Below, piece by piece: positions 54,592 to 62,517 of a stretch of DNA of 64,000 nucleotides. The first letter of the stretch is position 1, and each line of letters starts with the position of its first letter. A program made the position numbers and the translations under genes. The stretch comes from Sulfitobacter sp. M05. Lineage in GTDB: Bacteria; Pseudomonadota; Alphaproteobacteria; Rhodobacterales; Rhodobacteraceae. The notes beneath the pieces were generated by a model. It made no database searches, had not been told where the DNA came from, and saw only the letters and a program-made list of their open reading frames with translations. The stretch lies in assembly GCF_029285175.1 (NCBI RefSeq), contig NZ_JABEDH010000006.1, positions 92,743 through 156,742 on the forward strand, given 5' to 3'.

Positions 54592-55593
54592 ATGAGCAAA
54601 GCCTATCGCACGGTTGAGGCACGGCCCAATGCGCAGACATTGGTCAAACCCGGGGAACTGGTGGATCTTGTTGAGGTCACGCCTCTGACGCTGGCTGACC
54701 GTCGCATTTACAATCAGCTGTTAGAGAACGCATGGGACGCGATTGAAAAACCGGTAACCCATGTGATTGCCAAATCCGATCTGCGGGGCTCGCATAACTC
54801 GAATGACAGGGTGGGGGCCTCGATCGAGCGGCTGATGGCGTCGATTGTAAAAATCCAGATCATGCGCGACGGCGAACCCGCGATCGAGCGGGTGCAACTG
54901 TTGGGAGGCAACGTTGAAACCGCGCGGCGCGACGGGTTGCTGGAATATGAAATTCCGCAACGGCTGCGCCGGATCATCAAGGACAGCACGGTGTTTGCGC
55001 GGTTGCAGCGCGAGGTGATGTTTGCGCTGTCGTCGAAATACGCTTTGACTCTCTACGAGATGGTGCAAAAGCGCGGGAATTTGCGCTGGCGCTCGTCCGA
55101 GAAATTTTCGCTAGAAGATATGCGCGGTGTTCTGGGTGTGCCCAAGGGCAAGCTAACCTCCTGGTCGAACCTGAAGCTGCGGGCGATTGATCCGGCGGTC
55201 GAAGAGGTCTCTGTCTTGTCCGATTTTGTGGTTGAGGTTGAACCGATCAAAACGGGGCGGCGGGTGACCCATATCGAGCTGCGCTGGTGGCGCAAAGACG
55301 CCGGTGGCGAGGCCGAGGTCGAACGCGAATTACAATTCTCCAAGGTTGGGCGCAAGGAACGGGTGGGTGCCAAAGCCGAAAACATGCGCCCACGGCCAAG
55401 CTGGCTTGACGCCAAGGGGGCCGCTTTGCGCTCGGAAACTTATGAAACCGTTAAACTGCGTTTTCCGGGCTATGATATCTATTTTGTTGAAGGCCAGTGG
55501 CGCGCATGGGCGGCAGGCAAACCGCCGGCGCGTGATCCCGACAAGGCCTATCTGGCATTTTTCAAAACCTATGCTGAGAATAACCCCATTTAG
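54592..55593 (+). CDS. plasmid replication initiator protein, Rep_3 (RepB-like) superfamily
   Basis: A 333-residue initiator. LTLADRRIYNQLLENAWDAI marks the first winged-helix domain and FALSSKYALTLYEMVQKRG with LRGVLGVPKGKL-like spacing the second, as in iteron-binding Rep proteins. The C-terminus (YFVEGQWRAW, DKAYLAFFKTY) recalls initiators of Rhodobacterales plasmids. ATG at 54592 after AAGGCAGGA; a TTG 18 nt earlier is less likely. It should bind the 22-bp iterons upstream. I cannot assign the exact compatibility group without a tree. Confidence 0.85.
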   Translation: MSKAYRTVEARPNAQTLVKPGELVDLVEVTPLTLADRRIYNQLLENAWDAIEKPVTHVIAKSDLRGSHNSNDRVGASIERLMASIVKIQIMRDGEPAIERVQLLGGNVETARRDGLLEYEIPQRLRRIIKDSTVFARLQREVMFALSSKYALTLYEMVQKRGNLRWRSSEKFSLEDMRGVLGVPKGKLTSWSNLKLRAIDPAVEEVSVLSDFVVEVEPIKTGRRVTHIELRWWRKDAGGEAEVERELQFSKVGRKERVGAKAENMRPRPSWLDAKGAALRSETYETVKLRFPGYDIYFVEGQWRAWAAGKPPARDPDKAYLAFFKTYAENNPI

Positions 55594-55604
55594 AGACTGA
55601 TCTT

Positions 55605-56717
55605 ATGACATCTGACCCCGGATACTTTCTGTACCATTCGATTGGCATGTACCCCGAAAAAGCACGGGATATGGCCGCCGCACTTGACGGGTTTGCCCAG
55701 GTTTGGGGCGCAATTGACGACAGTCAGTGGCCTGATGTTTTGGCGCAGCGTGCGGTCTTTCTGGATCTGTGGCGCGCCCTGATTGATGCCCCTGAGGGGA
55801 CGTTGACCAGCGCGGAAAACGTGACAACGGCTTTGTTTTCCGTTTTGGGCGGGCTGCCGGCAGAGCGGTTGCGCGGCAAAAAGGTCTTGGTGGCTGCGGA
55901 CTGTTTTCCGTCGCTGCATTTCTTATTGAACGGGCTGGCGGACCGGCTGGGCTATCAGCTTGAAACGGTGCCTGTGCGGCAAGGGGATTTCTGGGTCCGT
56001 GACGAGGATATGCTGGCTGCCTGGGATGAAAGTGTCGGTCTGGCGCTGCTCACCTTCGTGACTTCCACCGCCTCGCACCGATGTGATCTGGAGGGGTTGA
56101 TTGCCCACGGTCACCGCATGGGGTCGTTGGTGGGTGTTGATCTGACGCAGGGCGTTGGAATCATTCCATTTTCATTGGCGCAAACACCGGCAGATTTTGT
56201 CCTGTCGACCTCGTTAAAATGGCTGTGCGGCACACCGGGCGCAGGGATCATCCAGATGGGCGCGGATCTGATGGCAGAGGTGAAACCGGAGTTGCGCGGG
56301 TGGTTTTCACAGGCCAACCCGTTTTCATGGGATTTGGAGGCCTTTGAATATGCTCCCGATGCGCGGCGTTTTGAACATGGCACCCCGTCGGTTCTGGCCT
56401 GCGTCGGCTCAGTGCCAGCATTGCAATGGCACGCGAGGCAAGACGGGCTGTTGGCGCATAACCGCGCATTGACAGAGCAGGTGATCGCGCGGGCCCAGGC
56501 GGCGGGGCTGATGTTTGCCACGCCCTTGGATGAGGCCCGCCGTGGTGGGTCGGTTATGGTGCAACTGCCGCAGGATGGTGGTGCGGTTGTGGATGGGTTG
56601 CGCAGTCAGGGTATCCATGTTGACGCGCGGGGCCGGATATTACGGATTTCACCCGGAACAGTGACTGAAATGCGCCATGTGGACCGGCTGTTTGACACGC
56701 TGGGTCCGTTGCTCTGA
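55605..56717 (+). CDS. class V-fold PLP-dependent enzyme, kynureninase-like
   Basis: A 370-residue PLP enzyme with the cofactor lysine Lys205 in STSLKWLCGTPG and the Asp in VGVDLTQGVG. The overall order of motifs is that of kynureninase/aminotransferase class V. It begins 12 bp after the rep stop on the same strand, so it may be read through from the rep promoter, an odd pairing of metabolism and replication. The true substrate is unclear, but a link to tryptophan-type metabolism is possible. Confidence 0.82.
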   Translation: MTSDPGYFLYHSIGMYPEKARDMAAALDGFAQVWGAIDDSQWPDVLAQRAVFLDLWRALIDAPEGTLTSAENVTTALFSVLGGLPAERLRGKKVLVAADCFPSLHFLLNGLADRLGYQLETVPVRQGDFWVRDEDMLAAWDESVGLALLTFVTSTASHRCDLEGLIAHGHRMGSLVGVDLTQGVGIIPFSLAQTPADFVLSTSLKWLCGTPGAGIIQMGADLMAEVKPELRGWFSQANPFSWDLEAFEYAPDARRFEHGTPSVLACVGSVPALQWHARQDGLLAHNRALTEQVIARAQAAGLMFATPLDEARRGGSVMVQLPQDGGAVVDGLRSQGIHVDARGRILRISPGTVTEMRHVDRLFDTLGPLL

Positions 56718-56770
56718 AAAACGGTCTTGCGCGGCTGTGCCAATCGGCGGGGCCGGCGCATTTCAGCAAA

Positions 56771-57934
56771 CTACAGAGTGTCGAAGAAACGATGCATACG
56801 GCCCATTGCGTCCTCTAGCACGGGCAGATCGGCGCACCCGAAACAGACCCGCAGATGGCCTTCGCCGGCGCTGCCGTAAAAACTGCCTGCTTCGACCACC
56901 ACACCGGTTTCAGCCAGCAACCGGTCGGCGCATTCCTGTGATGTCAGCCCGGTCGCCGAAATATCGGGAAAGGCATAAATCGCGCCTTCGACCGGCGCAC
57001 ATGTCACGCGGGGCATCCGGTTCAGCCGCGTCACCACCAAATCGCGGCGCGCGCAGTCCCGATCAACCATGCCTTTCAGGACCTGCGGGTCACCAGTAAG
57101 GGCGGCAACAGCACCATATTGGATAAATGTATTCACATGGGTGACTTCATTGCTGGTCATCTTCATGCAGGGGCCGATCAGGCTGGTGTCGGCGGCGATA
57201 TAGCCCAGCCGCCATCCGTCCATCGCGTGGGATTTGGTAAAGGCACCCATGGTGATGGTGCGTTCTTTCATCCCCGGCAGGGAGGCGATGGAAACATGCG
57301 TGGCCCAGTCATAGACAATGTCGGAATAGACTTCGTCAGAGAACACCAACAGATCATTATCCAGCGCGATATTCGCAAGGGTCTGCAGTTCAGCGCGGGA
57401 ATAAACCCGCCCCGTCGGGTTGCAAGGGTTGATCAATGCGATGGCACGGGTCGCTGGCGTGATAAAAGGCTCTATCAAGGCGCGATTGATACTGAAATTA
57501 TCGGCAGCATCAAGCGGTGCAATAGTTACTTTGGCACCTGCCAACTCGGCCTTACCCACATGTTGGGAATAATAAGGGGCCAGCAACAGGCATTCGTCAC
57601 CCTCATCGAGAAAGGCCATGAATGCGGCAAAGGATGCCTGCGTCAGCCCGTTGGTCACAATCACCTCGTCCGGCAATAGGTCCAGCCCGTTCTGGCGGCG
57701 CAGTTTCTCGGCGATGGCGCTGCGCAATTCGGGGATGCCTTGCAAGTCGGAGTAATGCACATGGCCAGCCTGTAGGGCGGCGATGGTGGCGTCTTTGATA
57801 TGTTGCGGCGTGTCCTCGGCCGGCATCCCCAGTTCAAGATGGATCAGATCGCCCTCCATGCCGATCGCCTTGGCAAACATCCCAAAGTTTTTGGGGGAGG
57901 TGTCAGTGATGCGGCGGGCAGGGCGGATGGACAT
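56771..57934 (-). CDS. class I/II PLP-dependent aminotransferase (1)
   Basis: A 387-residue fold-type I aminotransferase with Lys234 in GAFTKSHAMDGWRLGY, the NPCNPTGRVYS loop and VFSDEVYSDIVY. It resembles the aspartate/aromatic aminotransferase branch. It converges on the kynureninase-like gene and diverges from the SDR, with 68 bp between. The amino-acid substrate cannot be assigned. Confidence 0.9.
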   Translation of the reverse strand: MSIRPARRITDTSPKNFGMFAKAIGMEGDLIHLELGMPAEDTPQHIKDATIAALQAGHVHYSDLQGIPELRSAIAEKLRRQNGLDLLPDEVIVTNGLTQASFAAFMAFLDEGDECLLLAPYYSQHVGKAELAGAKVTIAPLDAADNFSINRALIEPFITPATRAIALINPCNPTGRVYSRAELQTLANIALDNDLLVFSDEVYSDIVYDWATHVSIASLPGMKERTITMGAFTKSHAMDGWRLGYIAADTSLIGPCMKMTSNEVTHVNTFIQYGAVAALTGDPQVLKGMVDRDCARRDLVVTRLNRMPRVTCAPVEGAIYAFPDISATGLTSQECADRLLAETGVVVEAGSFYGSAGEGHLRVCFGCADLPVLEDAMGRMHRFFDTL

Positions 57935-58002
57935 GGCGCTTCCTTGGCAAGTTGCTGGTCCTTGGCTACACCTATCCGGGGGGAAAGTGAAAGGGCAGGA
58001 GT

Positions 58003-58725
58003 ATGGGTAAAGTTGCAGTGGTCACCGGCGCGGCAGGTGGCATGGGGCGTGCGATTGTGGCACGGTTGCTGGCGGATGGTTATGCGGTTGTCGGGTTTGA
58101 CGTCAATGAAACGGGTCTGGCCGAGATGGCGCAAGACGGGTTTGCCGGCATGGTTGTTGATCTGATGGACGCCGATGCCATCCGGGCCGGTTTTGCCGAG
58201 ATCGAGGCCATGCTGGGCGGGCTTGATGTGCTGGTGAACAATGCCGGTACCTGTTTCATGTCAGAGTTTCCCGAAATTCCGGTTGATGAATTCGAACGCC
58301 AGATGACGTTGAACTTTTCGGCAGCGTTTCATTGCTGTCAGGCGGGTATCAAGTTGATGGCGGGGCGCAACGGGGTGCGCAAAATCGTGAATATCTCCTC
58401 GAACGGGGCCTATAATTTTGATGTGTTCGATCCGCCGCATTACCGCGCCTCCAAGGCGGCGTTGGACAATCTGACCAAAGATCTGGCGCGCCGTTATGCA
58501 CAGGAAAGAATTGCGGTAAATTCGATTGCGCCAGCGATGACGGAAACGCCGCTGTTCGGGGTGTTGACGGCGGATGTTTTGGCAAAAGCGGTGGCGCAGA
58601 TGCCGCACGGAAGGGCGATGCAGCCCGAGGAAATTGCCGCTTGGGTCGGGTTTCTGGCCTCGCCTGCGGGGGATATTTCCAGCGGGAATGTGATAATCCT
58701 CAATCAAGGGCGTGATGTGCGTTAG
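58003..58725 (+). CDS. short-chain dehydrogenase/reductase (SDR)
   Basis: A 240-residue classical SDR: cofactor motif TGAAGGMGRAI, NNAGT, active Ser in ISSNGAY, catalytic YRASK (Tyr and Lys), and a conserved end SGNVIILNQG. The acidic residue after the second strand (GFDVNE) favours NAD over NADP. AGGAGT precedes the ATG. The substrate is unknown; the neighbours are aminotransferases. Confidence 0.9.
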   Translation: MGKVAVVTGAAGGMGRAIVARLLADGYAVVGFDVNETGLAEMAQDGFAGMVVDLMDADAIRAGFAEIEAMLGGLDVLVNNAGTCFMSEFPEIPVDEFERQMTLNFSAAFHCCQAGIKLMAGRNGVRKIVNISSNGAYNFDVFDPPHYRASKAALDNLTKDLARRYAQERIAVNSIAPAMTETPLFGVLTADVLAKAVAQMPHGRAMQPEEIAAWVGFLASPAGDISSGNVIILNQGRDVR

Positions 58726-58740
58726 GGATGTGTTATGATC

Positions 58741-58761
58741 ATGCGCATAAGTTATGCGCAT
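58741..58761. promoter_or_regulatory. ccdAB operator, perfect inverted repeat
   Basis: Arms ATGCGCATAA (58741-58750) and TTATGCGCAT (58752-58761) are exact complements with a single G between them, 16 bp before the ccdA start. Its place and symmetry are those of an autoregulatory antitoxin site. Confidence 0.7.
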
Positions 58762-58777
58762 CGAAAGGCTGTCATTT

Positions 58778-59008
58778 ATGGGTATTCAAGGATCGGGTAA
58801 GAAGGCGACGAACCTGTCGCTGGATCAGGAATTGCTAAAGGATGCCAAGGCTTTGGGGGTGAATATCTCAGCGGCGGCAGAGGACGGTGTGCGCCATGCG
58901 CTGCGTGAGGCTTGGCTGGAAGAGAATCGCGAGGCCCTTACCGAATGGGGCAGGTGGATCGAGGAAAACGGCCTGCCGTTGGAAAATCACCGGATGTTCA
59001 ATGTCTAG
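58778..59008 (+). CDS. ccdA: type II antitoxin, CcdA family
   Basis: A 76-residue antitoxin. An N-terminal ribbon-helix-helix-like part (KKATNLSLDQELLKDAKALG) should bind the operator. The C-terminal ENREALTEWGRWIEENGLPL is the CcdB-binding tail. ATG at 58778 with AAAGG upstream. It overlaps ccdB by 8 bp. Together they stabilise the replicon by killing cells that lose it. Confidence 0.9.
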   Translation: MGIQGSGKKATNLSLDQELLKDAKALGVNISAAAEDGVRHALREAWLEENREALTEWGRWIEENGLPLENHRMFNV

Positions 59009-59300
59009 GTTTGACCTTTATCAAGCGGGAACACGCGACGAATACCTGCTTGATCTACAGTCCGATTTTTTGGTGCTTCAAGGCACGCGTATGGTTGCGC
59101 CTGTGTTGCCGGTCGCCGTCGCGGCAAAACAGGCGGGGGCCTTGCATCCGGAAATTTTGATTGAGGGCCGGCAGTATTGTCTGGTCACGCATCTGATGGC
59201 GGCGGTTCCCCAGTCGGTGCTGCGCCAGCCGGTGGCCAATCTGTCAGACCAGTCTGATGTGTTTACCCGCGCGTTGGACATCTTGTTTCAGGGGTATTGA
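59001..59300 (+). CDS. ccdB: type II toxin, CcdB family (gyrase poison)
   Basis: A 99-residue CcdB-like toxin: RFDLYQAGTRDEYLLDLQSD and the late VFTRALDILFQGY. The C-terminal three residues, which in F-plasmid CcdB (WGI) contact gyrase, read QGY here. The toxicity or target may therefore differ. It overlaps ccdA by 8 bp, so translation is coupled. A second function could be plasmid addiction for the par/rep module 4 kb away. Confidence 0.9.
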   Translation: MSRFDLYQAGTRDEYLLDLQSDFLVLQGTRMVAPVLPVAVAAKQAGALHPEILIEGRQYCLVTHLMAAVPQSVLRQPVANLSDQSDVFTRALDILFQGY

Positions 59301-59347
59301 GCCGGGCCAGCCAATCTGAAAAGGCCAGCCTAGGCTGGCGGAACATT

Positions 59348-60106
59348 TCAAGTGAACCAGTGCGGGGCTTTTTTGAGGTAAGGCCATTGTTCGGGACTGT
59401 GGCCATAAATCACAAAAGCATCACGGTCGCGGGCCAATTGCATCAACCGGTCGCCGTGGAAAATCGCCTGATCGACATCCCATGACCCTGCGAATTTTTC
59501 GTTGATCTCCGAGGCGCGGCTGATCGCATCCGAAGTCAGCATAACCCATCCGGTTTGTGGCAGCCTGACCAAGAAGGCCAGTTGCCCGGGCGCGTGGCCG
59601 GGGCAGTGTAAAACCTCGAAACTGGTGCCAAGTTCAATGTCTTGGCTCACCAATTGATATACGCGGTCCGGCCAGTCCATCACCTGTTTCCCAGACCAAT
59701 ACAGCGGGCGGGGTAAGGCGCGTTCGGCGGCGGAGATCAGGATCGGTATGTCGGGAAACCCCGCCATATCCCCCAGATGATCAATATGTGTATGGCTTTG
59801 AATCATCAGGGTGATGTCGGTTTTGCAAAGCCCCAGTTTCGCCAGTTGCGCAGCTGGTCGGTTGTCCGGTGTCACAGACAGCACACGGCCAAAACTGCCC
59901 AGATCATCCTCGGCGGTCGCAGCTGTTGCATCGGCGGCATATTTGGCGGGAAACCCGGTGTCGATCAGCACCACTTCGCCGGCGTCGGTTTCAATCACAA
60001 ACCCGCAGATGCCGATGGTGCGCGGACCCGCATGCACCTCAAACAACCCGTAATCAAGCACAGCAAGGCGGCGGGGTTTGCCCTTAAGGTGGATCGGCGT
60101 ATTCAT
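59348..60106 (-). CDS. MBL-fold metallo-hydrolase
   Basis: A 252-residue zinc hydrolase of the metallo-beta-lactamase superfamily, with the dinuclear-site motif SHTHIDHLGD, then HCPGHAPGQLAF, TSDA and a late YGHSPEQWP. Related enzymes are lactonases. The ATG at 60106 is preferred because a longer frame would cross the start of the divergent aminotransferase. The genes are 24 bp apart, so their promoters overlap. Confidence 0.88.
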   Translation of the reverse strand: MNTPIHLKGKPRRLAVLDYGLFEVHAGPRTIGICGFVIETDAGEVVLIDTGFPAKYAADATAATAEDDLGSFGRVLSVTPDNRPAAQLAKLGLCKTDITLMIQSHTHIDHLGDMAGFPDIPILISAAERALPRPLYWSGKQVMDWPDRVYQLVSQDIELGTSFEVLHCPGHAPGQLAFLVRLPQTGWVMLTSDAISRASEINEKFAGSWDVDQAIFHGDRLMQLARDRDAFVIYGHSPEQWPYLKKAPHWFT

Positions 60107-60130
60107 AAGGCCATTGGGCGGGGGGAGACG

Positions 60131-61270
60131 ATGAAAGTCAAGATACACAGGTTATTCGAATATCTGCTGGAAACCACTCAGGCGGCACCGGAGGCGATTG
60201 TCGGTTTTTCCTTGTCTGGTGCGCCGGTGTTGGGGGATTATCTGGCCGAACTGGATCCGAACCAGTCGTTGGACTGGAACAATCGCGACTTTCGCGGGCT
60301 GCCGGAATTGCGAAACCACGTGTTGGCGCAGGCCGGCCTTGATCGCCTGTGTACCCCTCAGGACGTGTTGATTACCGCAGGGGCGGCAGAGGCAAATTAT
60401 CTGAGTGTGATGCAGCTGCTTCAGCCCGGCGACGAAATTGTCATCGAAACCCCGGGCTGGCCACAAGCCGAGGTCCTGGCCCGCGCCATTGGGGCAGAAG
60501 TGGTTAAGGTCACACGTCGTGAGGCGGATGGTTGGCGTTTGCCGCTGGATCAGATGGCGGATGCGGTGTCCAGCAAGACCAAACTGATTTTCATCAGCAA
60601 CCCCAACAACCCGACGGGTGACCTTTTGGGCCGGTCCGATCTGGAAGAGCTGGTGCGTATTGCCGAACGTGCAGGGGCGTGGCTGTTGGTGGATGAGGTT
60701 TATGCCGGTCTTGAATGGGATGCCCCGCGTGCGCCATCGGTTGCAGGGCTTTATGCCCGGGGAATCACCACCGGGTCGGTGAGCAAAGCACTGGGATTAC
60801 AGGGGCTGCGCACCGGCTGGCTGATCTGCCGTGACGCCGATTTGGTGATGGACGCGGTGATTCGGCGCGAAAATTCATCAGAGATTATGAATATCATGGG
60901 CGAGGTCATTGCCGAAATTGCTTTGCGCCCAGACCGTTACCCACAAGCGATGCAAAAAGCGCGCCGTGAAGGGGCGGCAAACCTTGCTGAAATGAACACA
61001 TGGATCGCGGGGCAGGAGGGGCTGAGTTGGGTTGCACCACGGGCCGGTTTGATCGGCTTGGGGCGTTTGCCGGAAGGCATCGACAGCGACGCCTTTGCCA
61101 AGTTTTTGCTGGCCGATCCGTATCGGACATTCCTATTGCCAGGCAGTGCCTATGGGCAACCCGGGCATATCCGCCTGGGGGTCGGTGGCGGCGCTTCGGT
61201 GAATCTGTCCAAGGGGCTTGAGCGGGTGGCGCTGGCGTTAAAGGACTGGCCGGTTGGGAAACTGCGCTAA
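60131..61270 (+). CDS. class I/II PLP-dependent aminotransferase (2)
   Basis: A 379-residue fold-type I enzyme: AGAAEANYLS, SNPNNPTGDLLG, LVDEVYAGLEW, and Lys219 in GSVSKALGLQGLRTGW. It is closer to the capreomycidine synthase/MalY-like group than to its neighbour at 56771, by motif appearance. GGGGGAG precedes the ATG; the frame is open much farther upstream through the divergent gene, which is not coding on this strand. Substrate unknown. Confidence 0.88.
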   Translation: MKVKIHRLFEYLLETTQAAPEAIVGFSLSGAPVLGDYLAELDPNQSLDWNNRDFRGLPELRNHVLAQAGLDRLCTPQDVLITAGAAEANYLSVMQLLQPGDEIVIETPGWPQAEVLARAIGAEVVKVTRREADGWRLPLDQMADAVSSKTKLIFISNPNNPTGDLLGRSDLEELVRIAERAGAWLLVDEVYAGLEWDAPRAPSVAGLYARGITTGSVSKALGLQGLRTGWLICRDADLVMDAVIRRENSSEIMNIMGEVIAEIALRPDRYPQAMQKARREGAANLAEMNTWIAGQEGLSWVAPRAGLIGLGRLPEGIDSDAFAKFLLADPYRTFLLPGSAYGQPGHIRLGVGGGASVNLSKGLERVALALKDWPVGKLR

Positions 61271-61369
61271 GGCCGGTTGGCCCCCCTGTGTCTGGCGTAT
61301 GCACCTTGACACGCCAGACAGTTACCGATCCCTTATGCGCAACTTACAGGTATTGTCCGGAGCCCGACC

Positions 61370-61930
61370 ATGATCTTTTTCACGCGCGTTTTCATTGTGC
61401 TTGCCCTTGTTCTGACCTTGCCGGCCTCGGCCCAGACATCGACAGATCGTGACGCGGCGGTGGCCCCGGAAGCACCTGCAACAGCAGTGGTGGTGAACGG
61501 CCAGAAGTTCGGCGCTTGGTCGGTCAGCTGTGTCGCGGTGGCTGTGGGTGAAACCGATTGCACATTGACCCAACGGGTGCTGCGGGCGGCGGATAAAGCC
61601 TTTGTTGCGGATATCATTGCAACGCGAAACCCTGACGGCGACAGCTTCCTGATTGCGCGGGTGCCGGTCGGGGTGTTTTTGCCCACCGGTTTTGCCATGC
61701 GGCAATCCGAAAGCGAGGACGAGGAGGCCGTGATGGAATTCACCTGGCAGTCCTGCAATGGTCAAATCTGCGAGGCGATTCTAAAGATTGATGCGGAAAA
61801 GGTCGCGGCGCTTTCCGCCGAGGACAACGCGATGGTGGCGGCCTTTCGCCCTTCTGCGCAGACCGAACCGTTTCTGTTTCAGTTTTCATTAAATGGCATG
61901 GAAACCGGGTTGGATGCCGTTCGTCCCTGA
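61370..61930 (+). CDS. IalB-family (invasion-associated locus B) periplasmic protein
   Basis: A 186-residue exported protein. A signal peptide ends LPASAQ. The core has FGAWSVSCV, DCTLTQRV and the paired cysteines SCNGQICEA that typically form disulfides in IalB. The family is common in alphaproteobacteria, not only pathogens. No role can be assigned here. It is a single-gene unit. Confidence 0.88.
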   Translation: MIFFTRVFIVLALVLTLPASAQTSTDRDAAVAPEAPATAVVVNGQKFGAWSVSCVAVAVGETDCTLTQRVLRAADKAFVADIIATRNPDGDSFLIARVPVGVFLPTGFAMRQSESEDEEAVMEFTWQSCNGQICEAILKIDAEKVAALSAEDNAMVAAFRPSAQTEPFLFQFSLNGMETGLDAVRP

Positions 61931-62517
61931 GTTGATAGGGGCAAGGAATCGCTGGCATCTGGCAGGTCCGATTCTCGGACAATGCGGGCGGTAGGCGTTG
62001 ATTGTTTCCCGCATGGCGGAGCATCGGCAAAACGGCCTGTACTAAGTGACCACCCGGATTCAATGAGGCAAAAGTGTGGCGCGCGAAGCAGGCCCACGGT
62101 GTCAAAAGCGCTATTGAAACGCCGGAAATTTGACAACCCGTTGATGGTGAAAGGGGCCGGTTCCGCAATCATTTGAGGTGAGAAATGTTTTCGACCGTTC
62201 TTGTGGCGGATTCGCTGGACCGATGAACTGGCATATTTTACAGCGGGTTGCAGGCAAGCACCTATGCCTTCCAATCTGTTGCGCGACACTCGCCATTCCC
62301 AAGGTCAATGTGGTCGTCCATGGTAGAGACCGTGCATATTACGCATTGATGATCCGCTGGATTGATCCGCCTTAATCCCGCCGCATGGGTGCCTTGTTGT
62401 CGACAGATTGAGCCGCTGTCCGATGGTGCTTTGAGGGAGTCAAATCGAATTGACCTCGTTGATTTTAGATACCTTTATCTCTAGTTGTGCGGATGGGGTA
62501 TTGGACTGGGGGTCGTT
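61931..62517. other. unexplained gene-free region with short hairpins
   Basis: A 587-bp stretch before the autotransporter gene. It contains small hairpins GTCCGA/TCGGAC (61966-61980) and ATGCGGG/CCCGCAT (61982-61988 with 62008-62014). The longest frames on both strands lack a ribosome site and do not look like protein. The composition and the clustered hairpins in the first 100 bp suggest a dispersed repeat or a decayed insertion, which I cannot name. Confidence 0.4.
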
